DNA of 64,000 nucleotides from Streptomyces katrae (GTDB taxonomy: Bacteria > Actinomycetota > Actinomycetes > Streptomycetales > Streptomycetaceae), in NCBI RefSeq assembly GCF_002028425.1, contig NZ_CP020042.1, forward strand, positions 7,440,852 through 7,504,851, read 5' to 3'. Of this stretch, positions 24,900 through 34,098 are shown piece after piece. How positions within the stretch are numbered: the first letter of the stretch is position 1; every line of letters starts with the position of its first letter. A program made the translations under genes and the position numbers. Under the pieces are notes generated by a model that saw only the letters and a program-made list of their open reading frames with translations, was not told the origin of the DNA and did no database searches.

Positions 24900-27488
24900 A
24901 TGCCACAGATACCCACTGATGCCCGGGCGGCCGCCCGGCCGGTCCCCGCAGTACTTCCCGAGCGCAGGCCCGCACCCGGGCCCGAAGGCGCGTCCGGTGG
25001 CCCGGCGGCCGAGACCGCCAGGCTCCTCGCACAGGTGCTGGCCGATGTCGTGGGCATCGAGCGGGTGTCGGGCGACAGCGACTTCTTCGAGGATCTGGGC
25101 GCCGATTCGATGGTGATGGCACGGTTCTGCGCCCGGGTTCGGAAGCGGGCGGACCTGCTGCCCGTGTCGATGAAGGACGTCTACCGCCATCCCACCGTCA
25201 ACAGCCTCGCCTCCGCGCTCGTCGGCGCCGCGCCCGCCGCCGCCGGCGGTCCCGCGCCCGCGCCCGCGGCCACGAGGCCGGCGAGGGCGGGAACGGGGCA
25301 GTACCTGCTGTGCGGAGCGCTCCAGCTCCTGCTGTTCCTCGCGTACTCCTACCTCGCCGCGCTGGCCACGGTCCGGGGCTGCGAGTGGGTCGCCGCCGGC
25401 CAGGGCGTGCTCGACGTCTACCTGCGGTCCGTGCTGGTGGGCAGCGTGGGCTTCGCCGGCCTGTGCATGGTGCCGATCGCGGCGAAATGGACCCTCATCG
25501 GTCGTTTCACGCCCCGGGACTTCCCCGTCTGGAGCCTCACCTACGTACGGTGGTGGCTGGTCAAGACCTTGATCCGCACGAGCCCTGTGCGCCTGTTCAC
25601 CGGCTCGCCGCTGTACGCGGCGTATCTCAGGGCGCTGGGCGCGAGGATCGGGCGCGATGTCGCCATCTTCTCCACGCACATTCCTGTCTGCACCGATCTG
25701 CTCACGATCGGTGACGGTGCGGTGATCCGCAATGACGTGCTCTTCTCCTGCTACCGGGCGCACGCCGGCCTCATCCAGACCGGACCGGTCACCCTCGGTG
25801 ACAGCGCCTTCGTCGGCGAACAAGCCGTCCTCGACATCAACACCTCCATGGGCGCCCGGGCCCAGCTCGGGCACGCCTCCAGCCTGCACGCAGGTCAGAG
25901 CGTTCCCTCAGGAGAGAGCTGGCACGGGTCACCGGCCGAGCCCGGCGGTACAGACTTCCGCACGGTCGGTACGGTCCGTACGCTCGGTGGCGCCGACCGC
26001 TCCGGCACCAGGAAGGTCTGCTACACCGTCGGGCAGCTGCTGGCTCTCCTGATGGTGTACCTGCCGCTGGCCACCGGCGGCGTCGCCGCGCTGCTGGACC
26101 CGCTGCCGCAGCTGGACGCACCGTCTCGCGTCGGGACGTCGGCCTTCACCAGCGGGACGTTCTACCTGACCGCGCTGGCCGCCTCCCTGGTGCTGTTCTT
26201 CGGCGCCGCGTTGGTCGCGCTCTTCATCCAGGGCGTCGTACCGCGTCTGCTCAACCTGGCGGTCGAGCCGGACACGGTCCATCCGCTCTACGGCGTCCAG
26301 TACGGCCTGCACCGGGCCATCAGGGTCTTGACCAACAGGAAGTTCTTCATGGCGCTGTTCGGAGACAGCTCCGCGATCGTCCACTACCTGCGCTACCTCG
26401 GCTACGACCTGTCCCGTGTCACACAGACCGGGTCGAACTTCGGGACCAGCGTGAAGCACGACAGCCCTTTCCAGAGTTCGGTGGGCAGCGGGACGATGGT
26501 CGCCGACGGGCTGTCGCTGATCAACGCCGAATACTCCAACACGTCGTTCAGGCTGTCCCGGGTCTCGGTCGGGGCCCACAGCTTCCTCGGCAACCGCATC
26601 GCCTATCCCGCGCAGGCCAGGACCGGTGACAACTGTCTGCTGGCGACGAAGGTGATGGTGCCGGTCGACGGAGAGGTCCGGGAAGACGTGGGCCTGCTGG
26701 GCTCGCCTCCCTTCGTCATTCCACGCACGGTGCTGCGGGACACCAGGTTCCAGGACCTGGAGAGCGGCGACGAGTTGCGCCGGCGCCTGGCCGCCAAGAA
26801 CCGGCACAACGCCGTCACGGCGGGTCTGTACCTGACGGCGCGGTGGGCCCACTTCTTCGTCGTCGCCCTGGTCGCCCTGGGCGCCAACGCCCTCTACCCC
26901 TCGCTGGGCGCGTCGGCGTTCGCGCTGGCCGGCGTCGCCACACTGCTGATCAGCGTCGTCCACTTCGCGTTGGTCGAACGGGCCGCGGCCGGGTTCAGGC
27001 CCCAGGAACCGTTGTACTGCTCGATCTACGAGCCGTCGTTCTGGCGGCACGAGCGCTTCTGGAAGGCCGCGTCGGTCGACTACACGCAGCTCTTCAACGG
27101 AACCCCGTTCAAGAACGTCGTCTGGCGGCTGCTGGGCGCGAGGATCGGAAAGCGGGTCTTCGACGACGGCTGCTTCTTCCCGGAGCGGACCCTCGTCACC
27201 GTCGGGGACGACTGCACGCTGAACGCTGGCACGGTCGTCCAGTGCCACTCACAGGAGGACGGCGCCTTCAAGTCCGACCGCACCGCGATCGGTGACGGCT
27301 GCACCCTCGGTGTCGGCGCGTTCGTCCACTACGGCGTGACGCTCGCCGACGGCGTCGAGCTCGCCTGCGACTCCTTCCTCATGAAGGGCGAGCAGGTCCC
27401 GCAAGGAGCCCGCTGGGCAGGGAACCCGGCCCGGCAGCAGCCCGAGGACACCCCGCCATCCGCGACGCCCCCGGCACACGGCGTCTGA
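24900..27488 (+). CDS. Carrier protein fused to Pls/PosA-type membrane hexapeptide-repeat domain
   Basis: 862 residues, ATG 24900 after GAGGAG. Residues about 35-110 are a peptidyl carrier domain with phosphopantetheine site S70 (FFEDLGADSMVMARF). The rest alternates hydrophobic membrane segments (near residues 135-160, 175-200, 375-405, 425-455, 680-735) with left-handed beta-helix stretches (IGRDVAIFSTHIPVCTDLLT, VGAHSFLGNRIAYPAQARTG, IGDGCTLGVGAFVHYGVTLA). This is the terminal domain of epsilon-polylysine and poly-diaminopropionate synthetases, where tandem soluble domains between membrane helices replace condensation and thioesterase domains. Normally an adenylation domain is fused in front; here it is a separate protein (27527). 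It should act at the membrane, joining diaminopropionyl units. Confidence 0.85.
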   Translation: MPQIPTDARAAARPVPAVLPERRPAPGPEGASGGPAAETARLLAQVLADVVGIERVSGDSDFFEDLGADSMVMARFCARVRKRADLLPVSMKDVYRHPTVNSLASALVGAAPAAAGGPAPAPAATRPARAGTGQYLLCGALQLLLFLAYSYLAALATVRGCEWVAAGQGVLDVYLRSVLVGSVGFAGLCMVPIAAKWTLIGRFTPRDFPVWSLTYVRWWLVKTLIRTSPVRLFTGSPLYAAYLRALGARIGRDVAIFSTHIPVCTDLLTIGDGAVIRNDVLFSCYRAHAGLIQTGPVTLGDSAFVGEQAVLDINTSMGARAQLGHASSLHAGQSVPSGESWHGSPAEPGGTDFRTVGTVRTLGGADRSGTRKVCYTVGQLLALLMVYLPLATGGVAALLDPLPQLDAPSRVGTSAFTSGTFYLTALAASLVLFFGAALVALFIQGVVPRLLNLAVEPDTVHPLYGVQYGLHRAIRVLTNRKFFMALFGDSSAIVHYLRYLGYDLSRVTQTGSNFGTSVKHDSPFQSSVGSGTMVADGLSLINAEYSNTSFRLSRVSVGAHSFLGNRIAYPAQARTGDNCLLATKVMVPVDGEVREDVGLLGSPPFVIPRTVLRDTRFQDLESGDELRRRLAAKNRHNAVTAGLYLTARWAHFFVVALVALGANALYPSLGASAFALAGVATLLISVVHFALVERAAAGFRPQEPLYCSIYEPSFWRHERFWKAASVDYTQLFNGTPFKNVVWRLLGARIGKRVFDDGCFFPERTLVTVGDDCTLNAGTVVQCHSQEDGAFKSDRTAIGDGCTLGVGAFVHYGVTLADGVELACDSFLMKGEQVPQGARWAGNPARQQPEDTPPSATPPAHGV

Positions 27489-27526
27489 CACCCGATCACA
27501 CCAGCACCAGGACAGGAGAGACCGTC

Positions 27527-30103
27527 ATGGCAGTCGAGGCATCCACCGGCAGAGAGTTCTGGCACGACGTCCTAGCCGCGGGCAGCGGCACCGGCAGTGG
27601 CCGCACGTCCCTTCCACGCTGGACCCGCAGGCCGGTCGCGGGCGTGGCGGAGTACGAGGCCCGCCTCCCCGAAGGCCTGGCGGTGGCACTGCGCCGCCTG
27701 GCGGACGACCTGGCCGTTCCGCTGGACCACGTGCTGCTCACCGCGCACGCGAAGGTGCTGGCCGCACTCAGCGGCGAACAGGAGGTGACCACGGGGTACG
27801 TCACATCCGCCGACGGCCGGCCGCTGCCGTGCAGGCTGACGGCAGGGCCCGGCTCGTGGCGGACGCTGCTGCTGCACGGTCACCACGCCGTCGAGCGGCT
27901 ACTGGCCGAGCAGGAATTCCCCGTCGACGACCTCCGGCGCGAACTCGACCTGACCGGCGCACCCTTCGAGACCGTCCTCGATCCCACCGGCATCGACGGC
28001 GGCCGCCTCGCCGTCGACGGAGAGCAGACCGGGGACGGCGCCACACCGGCCGCGGACACGGTGCTGTGGCTGGGCGTCGACGGCCACCACGACACCGGAC
28101 GGCCGACGCTCCGGCTGCGCTACCGGACCGACGTCCTCGACGCGGGCTGTGCCGCCCGGATCGCCGGATACCACCTCACCGTGCTCACCCTGATGGCCGC
28201 CGACCCGGATGCCGACCACACGGGTCGGAGCATACTGTCGGCCGAAGAGCTCCGCTTCCAGCTCCGTGGCCTGGCCGGGCCGCGCCGAGCACTGCCGCCG
28301 CACCGGGCGCACGAGCTGTTCGAGCAGCGCGTACGGCAGCACCCGAATGCCGTCGCAGCCCAGCACGGCGACCGGAAGCTGACCTACCAGGAGCTCAACG
28401 TCCGCGCCAACCAGCTGGCCCATGCCCTGCGCGCCCAGGGACTGCGGCGTGAAGGCGTCGTCGCGGTCGCCATGGAGAGGACGCTGGACTGGCCGGCCGC
28501 CGTCCTGGCCGTCCTCAAGGCCGGCGGTGCGTACCTGCCCGTCGAGCCGCACCTGCCGGCCGAACGGATCAAGGCGATGCTGGCCCGTGCCGGATGCGGG
28601 CTGGTGCTGACGCAGCAGGCCCCCCAGGGCGCCCCCACCACCCTCCAGCAGGCCCTGGTGGCCGTCCGGCCCGAGGTCCGCACGCTGATCGTCGACACCG
28701 CCTACGACCAGGGGTATCCCGGGACCGATCCCGGTGTGGCGGTCGAGCCGGACCAACTGGCCTACATCTACTTCACGTCCGGCTCGACGGGCGAGCCCAA
28801 GGGCGCGATGTGCGAGCACCAGGGCATGCTCAACCACCTCTACGCCAAGATCGACGACCTTGAGATCGGCCAAGGGCAGGTGGTCGCCCAGACCGCGCCC
28901 CAGTGCTTCGACATCTCGCTGTGGCAGCTGCTCGCGCCGCTCCTGGCCGGGGGGCGGACCCTGCTGATCGAGCAGGAGGCGATCCTCGACGTCTCACGCT
29001 TCCTCGACACCGTCGTCCGCGGCCGGGTGGGTGTGCTGCAAGTCGTCCCGTCCTACCTGGACGTCGTCGTGTCCCATCTCGAACAGCACCCCCGGACGCT
29101 GCCGGACCTGCGGTACGTGTCGGTCACGGGTGAGGAGCTGAAGAGGGAACTCGCCCAGCGCTGGTTCACCGCCCAGCCCCACATCAAGCTCGTCAACGCC
29201 TACGGCCTGACCGAGACCAGCGACGACACCAACCATGAGGTCATGGACCGCACGCCGGACGGCGACCGGGTCCCACTCGGCCGCCCCGTCAACAACGTGC
29301 ACCTCTACGTCGTCGACGAGCGCCTCGACCCGGTGCCCCTCGGCGCGCCCGGCCTGATCGCCTTCTCCGGGGTCTGCGTCGGCCGCGGCTACGTCAACGA
29401 CCCCGAGCGCACCCGGCCGACCTACCTCGTGGACCCCCACCGCGGGGGCGAGCGCCTGTACCTCGGCGGCGACGTCGGCCGCTGGCGACCGGACGGCAAG
29501 CTGGAATTCCTCGGCCGCCACGACAACCAGGTCAAGCTCCGCGGATTCCGCATCGAGACCGGAGAGATCGAGAACATCCTGCTGCGAGCGCCCGGGGTGC
29601 GCGCCAGCGCCGTGGTCGTCACCGAACGGCCCGACCGCAGCGCCCACCTGGTGGCGTTCTACACCGCCCCGCACCCGATCGACACGGGCGTCCTGCTGGA
29701 CCACCTGGGAACGTCCCTGCCCGGGTACATGGTCCCCTCGGCCGTCCACTGGCAGGAAAGCCTCCCTCTCACGGCCAACAGCAAGATCGACCGGACGGCC
29801 CTGTCGGCCCTGGCCGCACGACTGCACACGGCCGAGCACGACGTCCAGGCTCCGGAAACACCCTGCGAACGCCGTCTCGCGACCGCCTGGGCGAGCGTGC
29901 TCGGCATCGCCCGACACCGGATCGGCCGCCGCGACAACTTCTTCGACCTGGGCGGGACCTCCCTGTCGGCGGTCAGACTCGCCGTCGCCCTGGACCGCGC
30001 GGTGTCCCCGGCGGACGTCGCCCGCCACCCCGTCCTGGCCGAACTGGCCCGGTTCCTCGACGCCGTACCCGACCGGAGCCCCGCCCAGCCGGCCTCCCCC
30101 TGA
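27527..30103 (+). CDS. NRPS: half-condensation, adenylation, carrier domains
   Basis: 858 residues, ATG 27527 after AGGAGAG. Residues 1-240 look like only the C-terminal lobe of a condensation domain (REFWHDVLAAG, DHVLLTAHAKVLAALSGEQE) without HHxxxDG. Adenylation spans about 260-740: YIYFTSGSTGEPKGAM (A3), NAYGLTETSDDTN (A5), YLGGDVGRWRPDGKLEFLGR (A7/A8), LPLTANSKIDR (A10 Lys). The carrier domain has S812 in FFDLGGTSLSAV. By hand alignment the pocket includes D235 and two Asp at positions 330/331, consistent with a diamino substrate. With sbnA and sbnB beside it, 2,3-diaminopropionate is the likely substrate. It probably passes the activated residue to the membrane protein at 24900. Confidence 0.9.
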   Translation: MAVEASTGREFWHDVLAAGSGTGSGRTSLPRWTRRPVAGVAEYEARLPEGLAVALRRLADDLAVPLDHVLLTAHAKVLAALSGEQEVTTGYVTSADGRPLPCRLTAGPGSWRTLLLHGHHAVERLLAEQEFPVDDLRRELDLTGAPFETVLDPTGIDGGRLAVDGEQTGDGATPAADTVLWLGVDGHHDTGRPTLRLRYRTDVLDAGCAARIAGYHLTVLTLMAADPDADHTGRSILSAEELRFQLRGLAGPRRALPPHRAHELFEQRVRQHPNAVAAQHGDRKLTYQELNVRANQLAHALRAQGLRREGVVAVAMERTLDWPAAVLAVLKAGGAYLPVEPHLPAERIKAMLARAGCGLVLTQQAPQGAPTTLQQALVAVRPEVRTLIVDTAYDQGYPGTDPGVAVEPDQLAYIYFTSGSTGEPKGAMCEHQGMLNHLYAKIDDLEIGQGQVVAQTAPQCFDISLWQLLAPLLAGGRTLLIEQEAILDVSRFLDTVVRGRVGVLQVVPSYLDVVVSHLEQHPRTLPDLRYVSVTGEELKRELAQRWFTAQPHIKLVNAYGLTETSDDTNHEVMDRTPDGDRVPLGRPVNNVHLYVVDERLDPVPLGAPGLIAFSGVCVGRGYVNDPERTRPTYLVDPHRGGERLYLGGDVGRWRPDGKLEFLGRHDNQVKLRGFRIETGEIENILLRAPGVRASAVVVTERPDRSAHLVAFYTAPHPIDTGVLLDHLGTSLPGYMVPSAVHWQESLPLTANSKIDRTALSALAARLHTAEHDVQAPETPCERRLATAWASVLGIARHRIGRRDNFFDLGGTSLSAVRLAVALDRAVSPADVARHPVLAELARFLDAVPDRSPAQPASP

Positions 30104-30144
30104 TCGCGGGCCTCCTCCGCGACAGCACCGAAAGGACGAAGTCC

Positions 30145-31185
30145 ATGTCATTCACCCGCTCCGTCAACCGCTCCGTGCCCGCCGCCGCGCCCCTGCCCCC
30201 GGTGGAGCTGCACCCGGACAGGCCCCCGGTCCTGCACGTCCCCGCCCCGGCCGACCCCACGGCCTGGGCGGCCGAACACCGCCGCGCACTGCTGGGCCTC
30301 GCCGCCGAACACGGCGCCGTACTCGTCCGCGGGCTCGGCCTGCGCGACACCGGGCAGGCCGCTGCGGTCTTCGCCCGGCTGGCCCCCGCCCTGATGACCG
30401 ACACCGAAGCCTTCGCCCCCCGTCAGGTCCTCGCCCCCGGGGTGTACTCCTCCACGGCGTGGCCCGCCAACCAGCCCATGTGCATGCACCACGAACTCAG
30501 TTATGTCCACAGACCTCCCGGCCTGCTCCTGCTGGGCTGCCTGACGGCACCCACCACAGGCGGAGCCACCGCCCTCGCGGATGCGGCGGCCGTCGTGGAC
30601 GCACTGCCGGCGGAGCTCGTACGGCGCTTCGAACGGGAAGGCTGGCTGCTCACCCGCAGCTACAACGACGACATCGGCGCCAGCTGGACCGAGGCGTTCG
30701 GCACCGACGACCGGGCCGCCGTCGAGAACTACTGCCGCGCCAACGCCATCGAGTTCGACTGGCAGGACGACGGCGGTCTGCGCACCCGCCAGCACCGTGC
30801 CGCAGTGGTGCGCCACCCGGCCACCGGCCGGCGCTGCTGGTTCAACCAGATCGCGTTCTTCAACGAGTGGACGCTGGAGTGCGACGTACGGGAGTACCTC
30901 CTCGACGTCTACGGCCCCGGAGCCCTGCCGTTCAACACCGCCTTCCCAAACGGCGACCCGATCGGCGAGGACGTGGTCCAGCTGATCAACACGGCCTACG
31001 CCGAGCACACCGTCCGTGAGCCCTGGCAGTCCGGCGACCTGATGCTCATCGACAACATCCGCACCGCCCACAGCCGGGAAGCGTTCGAGCCACCGCGCGA
31101 CGTCCTGGTCGCCATGGCCGAACCCCTGCCCCCGGCCCCGTTCCCGGCCACCCCCACCGCGTCCCCCGACAGGAGCACCCGATGA
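30145..31185 (+). CDS. TauD/TfdA-type Fe(II)/2-oxoglutarate oxygenase (SyrP-like)
   Basis: 346 residues, ATG 30145 after AAAGGA. The iron site is H115-x-E117 (MHHELSYVH) with distal H309 (DNIRTAHSREAF) and a following Arg for 2-oxoglutarate. The HxE variant and overall layout match the SyrP/asparagine-oxygenase type that hydroxylates amino acids, often on carrier proteins. It lies between the NRPS and sbnB and shares ATGA with sbnB. The likely reaction is beta-hydroxylation of diaminopropionate, free or carrier-bound. SbnB releases 2-oxoglutarate, this enzyme's co-substrate. Known polylysine/poly-Dap loci do not, to my knowledge, have such a gene. Confidence 0.85.
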   Translation: MSFTRSVNRSVPAAAPLPPVELHPDRPPVLHVPAPADPTAWAAEHRRALLGLAAEHGAVLVRGLGLRDTGQAAAVFARLAPALMTDTEAFAPRQVLAPGVYSSTAWPANQPMCMHHELSYVHRPPGLLLLGCLTAPTTGGATALADAAAVVDALPAELVRRFEREGWLLTRSYNDDIGASWTEAFGTDDRAAVENYCRANAIEFDWQDDGGLRTRQHRAAVVRHPATGRRCWFNQIAFFNEWTLECDVREYLLDVYGPGALPFNTAFPNGDPIGEDVVQLINTAYAEHTVREPWQSGDLMLIDNIRTAHSREAFEPPRDVLVAMAEPLPPAPFPATPTASPDRSTR

Positions 31186-32207
31186 CCACGCCCGCGTTCG
31201 CCGTGATCCCCGGAGCCCAGGTCCAGCACATCCTCCAGGGACAGCAACGCCTGATCATGGACCTGATCGAGACCACCTACCACCTGCACTCCGTCGGGGA
31301 GTCGGTGAACCCGCCGTCGTACTTCCTGCGCTTCCCGGACCGCCCGACCGCCCGCATCATCGCGTTGCCCGCGTCGATCGGCGGACGGGCACGGGTGGAC
31401 GGCCTCAAGTGGATCTCCAGCTTCCCCGACAACGTGCAGGCCGGCCTCCCCAGGGCCTCGGCCGTGCTGATCCTGAACGACCACGACACCGGTTACCCGT
31501 TCGCCTGCCTGGAGAGCTCCATCATCAGCGCCACCCGCACGGCCGCGATGGCCGCGTCGGCGGCCCACACGCTCAGCCGGGCCCGCGGGACGCGTCCGAC
31601 CCGCGTCGGATTCCTCGGAACAGGACTCATCGCCCGCTACATCCACACGTTCCTGACCGCGACGGGCTGGTCCTTCGAGGAGATCGGGGTGCACGACATC
31701 AGCGCCGACAGCGCGGCCGGCTTCCACAGCTACCTGCGAGCCGCCGACACGGCCACCGAGCTCACCGTGCACGACAGCCCCGAGCAGCTGATCCGCTCCA
31801 GCGACCTGCTCGTCCTCGCCACCGTCGCCGACCGGCCACACGTCACCGACCCGGCATGGTTCGACCACAACCCCCTGGTCCTGCACGTGTCACTGCGCGA
31901 CCTCGCCCCCGAAATCCTGCTCGCCTCGACCAACGTCGTCGACGACGTCGAGCACTGCCTCAAGGCCGACACCTCGCCCCACCTTGCCGAACAGCTCACC
32001 GGGAACCGTGACTTCCTCACGGGCACGCTGCACGACGTGACGACCGGCCGCGCGACACTGCCCCGAGGCCGGCCGGTGGTGTTCTCCCCCTTCGGCCTGG
32101 GCGTGCTCGACCTGGCCGTCGGCAGACACGTCTACGACGAGGCCGCCCGTACCGGGCAACTGCACGTCATCGACGACTTCTTCCACGAACTGCGCCGATA
32201 CGGCTGA
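31182..32207 (+). CDS. sbnB: SbnB-like NAD-dependent dehydrogenase for 2,3-diaminopropionate
   Basis: 341 residues, starting in the ATGA overlap with the oxygenase gene, with an AGGAG site inside that gene. It belongs to the ornithine cyclodeaminase/mu-crystallin fold: YFLRFPDRPTARIIALPASI, KWISSFPDNVQAGLPRAS, and nucleotide-binding GFLGTGLIARYIHTFL. SbnB oxidatively splits the SbnA product into L-2,3-diaminopropionate, 2-oxoglutarate and NADH. It is the last gene of the operon and is followed by a textbook terminator at 32263. With sbnA at 23595 the Dap supply pathway is complete. Confidence 0.92.
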   Translation: MTTPAFAVIPGAQVQHILQGQQRLIMDLIETTYHLHSVGESVNPPSYFLRFPDRPTARIIALPASIGGRARVDGLKWISSFPDNVQAGLPRASAVLILNDHDTGYPFACLESSIISATRTAAMAASAAHTLSRARGTRPTRVGFLGTGLIARYIHTFLTATGWSFEEIGVHDISADSAAGFHSYLRAADTATELTVHDSPEQLIRSSDLLVLATVADRPHVTDPAWFDHNPLVLHVSLRDLAPEILLASTNVVDDVEHCLKADTSPHLAEQLTGNRDFLTGTLHDVTTGRATLPRGRPVVFSPFGLGVLDLAVGRHVYDEAARTGQLHVIDDFFHELRRYG

Positions 32208-32262
32208 GCACCTCGTGCCGAGGCACTCGGCCTCGCCGAAGCCCGGACCGCGACCGGGCGCC

Positions 32263-32289
32263 GGCCGTTCCAGATTTTCTGGAACGGCC
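32263..32289 (+). terminator. Hairpin terminator of the Dap/NRPS operon
   Basis: GGCCGTTCCAGA (32263-32274) and TCTGGAACGGCC (32278-32289) form a perfect 12-bp stem with a TTT loop, 55 bases after sbnB. Confidence 0.9.
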
Positions 32290-32386
32290 TTCGATGCCCG
32301 CACCGTTGCGGGCGGGGCCCGCCCGGACCCGGGACCGTACACAGGAGAGACCGGTGGGGGATTTTCTCAGTTTCGTGAGTTCTGAC

Positions 32387-32776
32387 CTATCGGCTGGCCA
32401 GGGCCGGTTGTGTGGGGCGGGTGGACGAGGAGGTACAGCCTTCGGTCGCCGAGGGTTCGGGTGGAGCGTTGCCCGCGGTCCGGCTGTAGCCGATGCCTCG
32501 GGGCCAGTCCATGGCCCCGTACTGCGTCGGGGACAGGGGGCAGTGCGAACCGCCGTCTCCAAGTCCTTGAGCCGGCACCGATCCGTCCGGACGCTGCGAA
32601 GTCCGATCCTGCCCCATGTGGTCATCGCCTCCGGCACCCCTTGCCGGTACGGACTGTTCCAGCGCAGTGGAGTCTGACCAGCCGAAGTCGGGCTCGGCTG
32701 CCTGAGCCGAAGGCGCCGGCGCGATGCTCACGCATATCGCGGTCAGGGCCGCCGCGATGCCGCTTCGGATTCTCAT
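32387..32776 (-). CDS. Small secreted hypothetical protein, possibly frameshifted
   Basis: 129 residues, ATG 32776. A clear Sec signal peptide (MRIRSGIAAALTAICVSIAP then APSAQA) is followed by AEPDFGWSDSTALEQSVPAR. The later residues (Gly, Ser, Pro-rich, three Cys overall) look random, so the gene may lose its true frame after about residue 45. The ribosome site is weak (purine-rich GAGAGAGAG). No family recognised. Confidence 0.4.
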   Translation of the reverse strand: MRIRSGIAAALTAICVSIAPAPSAQAAEPDFGWSDSTALEQSVPARGAGGDDHMGQDRTSQRPDGSVPAQGLGDGGSHCPLSPTQYGAMDWPRGIGYSRTAGNAPPEPSATEGCTSSSTRPTQPALASR

Positions 32777-33797
32777 CAGGGGACTCTCTCTCGCCCGGCG
32801 GATGCCGGAGCCGTGCTGTGCGTGTGCCTTAGCCAACCGGCGGCAGCGTGCGCAGACCATGCAGTTCCACCCGCAAAACTCAGACCGGACCACTTTTGCG
32901 GGCCCCACCCCGCCGTCCTCCACCCTCCGTGCCGCCGTCGGGCTGAGGGCCCCGGCGGCGTGTGGTGGAAGCGGGCGCGGCGGTGTGCCGCCCGCGTCGG
33001 CCAGGACGTGCCCGAGAAACCGCGTGCGGGAGCCGGCGACCAAGACAGGCCGGCTCAGCACGCACACGTCCGGGGGCGGCGGGCCGGGGAACGGGCTGCC
33101 CAGGGTGGGTGGGTCCGCTGTCCGGCGTGCTCTGGGCGCGGTGTCAGCGGGCCGCCTCGCCTTCGGGGTAGTGCCGGAGTCCGCCGAGGTTCGCGCGCAC
33201 GCGAACCGGTGGGCCCTCGGCGGGTGGGCGCGGCCCGCAGGGTGCCGCCCGCCTTGCCGAGCCGGGTCTGCTGCTCGGTGTTGAGCGGCGGAAGTCGCGG
33301 TGTCGGGTGGCGAGCCGGCGGCCGATGCCGGCCGCACCGGACCGACGTTCACGATCCGGCCTCCCCCGGGCGACCGGAACGTGGTGCACCACTTCGGCAA
33401 ATCTTCACACCTGCCACCGGAGGGGCGCCCCTTCCCGCGCCGCACCGCGGTATGACCGTAATGCCCCAGGTGTTTGATGGCCGTGTGCCCCTTTATGTCG
33501 GGTGAGCGCCATGGGCCTCGCATATTCGTTACTCGATCTTGTGAAGGCGTTGCGATGATCCGGCGAATGAATGGGGAGGCCCTTCGCCCGAGTTCACGCC
33601 CCGGGGCGCGGCGAGCGTCAACACGGTTGGCATGACCACTCGTTCGCGTGCTTACATCTGCCCACCGCCGGCGGTTCTCGGAAACCCTGCCCGGGTTCGG
33701 CCCGGGCCGGGCTGCCGCGGCGGAAATGCCCGTGGCCGTTTTCCCCTTTCAGTCACGGCAATTGACGAATTCTCATACGAAGGAAAGGTGCGCAACC
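32777..33797. other. About 1 kb without a supported gene
   Basis: Long open frames here are GC artefacts in several overlapping registers. On the minus strand around 33200-33330 two frames give pieces (LATRHRDF and RLNTEQQTRLGKAG) that recall a helicase-associated domain, perhaps a remnant. The last 200 bases become less GC-rich (TTGACGAATTCTCATACGAA near 33765) and should contain the promoter of the peptide gene at 33798. Confidence 0.45.
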
Positions 33798-34016
33798 ATG
33801 CGTAACGACATCGAGACCCGCGAGATCGACGACACCGAACTGGACGCCGTCGCCGGCGGTGTGGCGATTTCCGGTGGCCTCGCCGGCGCCGTCCTCGGCG
33901 ACGTCCAGACCGTGCTGGGCGCCGTGACCTCCCTGGACACCGTCCATGCCGCCACGGCCCTGCCCGGTGCGGTCACCGGCATCGCCGGCGTGCAGGTCGG
34001 CGTCGCCGGTCTCTGA
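33798..34016 (+). CDS. Double-glycine bacteriocin-like precursor peptide, cysteine-free
   Basis: 72 residues, ATG 33798 after AAGGAAAGG. The leader MRNDIETREIDDTELDAVAGG is a classic double-glycine leader: acidic, helical, with the LxxVxGG ending recognised by C39 peptidases. The predicted mature peptide (about 51 residues, starting VAISGGLAGAVLGDVQ) is Ala/Gly/Val-rich, hydrophobic, with GxxxG-type spacing, and has no Cys and few Ser/Thr. It is followed by a hairpin and then an exporter with its own C39 peptidase. The absence of Cys and of any maturase nearby points to an unmodified, membrane-active bacteriocin or signal. Function inferred. Confidence 0.85.
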   Translation: MRNDIETREIDDTELDAVAGGVAISGGLAGAVLGDVQTVLGAVTSLDTVHAATALPGAVTGIAGVQVGVAGL

Positions 34017-34033
34017 GTACGGCCGGTTGTCGC

Positions 34034-34071
34034 CCGTGAACCCCGGAACGCAGCCGTTCCGGGGTTCACGG
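34034..34071 (+). terminator. Strong hairpin between peptide gene and exporter genes (attenuator)
   Basis: CCGTGAACCCCGGAACG (34034-34050) pairs perfectly with CGTTCCGGGGTTCACGG (34055-34071), 17 bp with a CAGC loop. Placed 18 bases after the peptide stop and before the HlyD-like gene, it probably ends most transcripts and lets a fraction continue, giving much peptide and little exporter. Confidence 0.85.
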
Positions 34072-34098
34072 CGGCTCACGCAGTCGAAGGAATACCCC

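Noticed and set aside
33798..34016. Lanthipeptide precursor
   Set aside because: The predicted core has no Cys and no lanthionine synthetase is encoded nearby.
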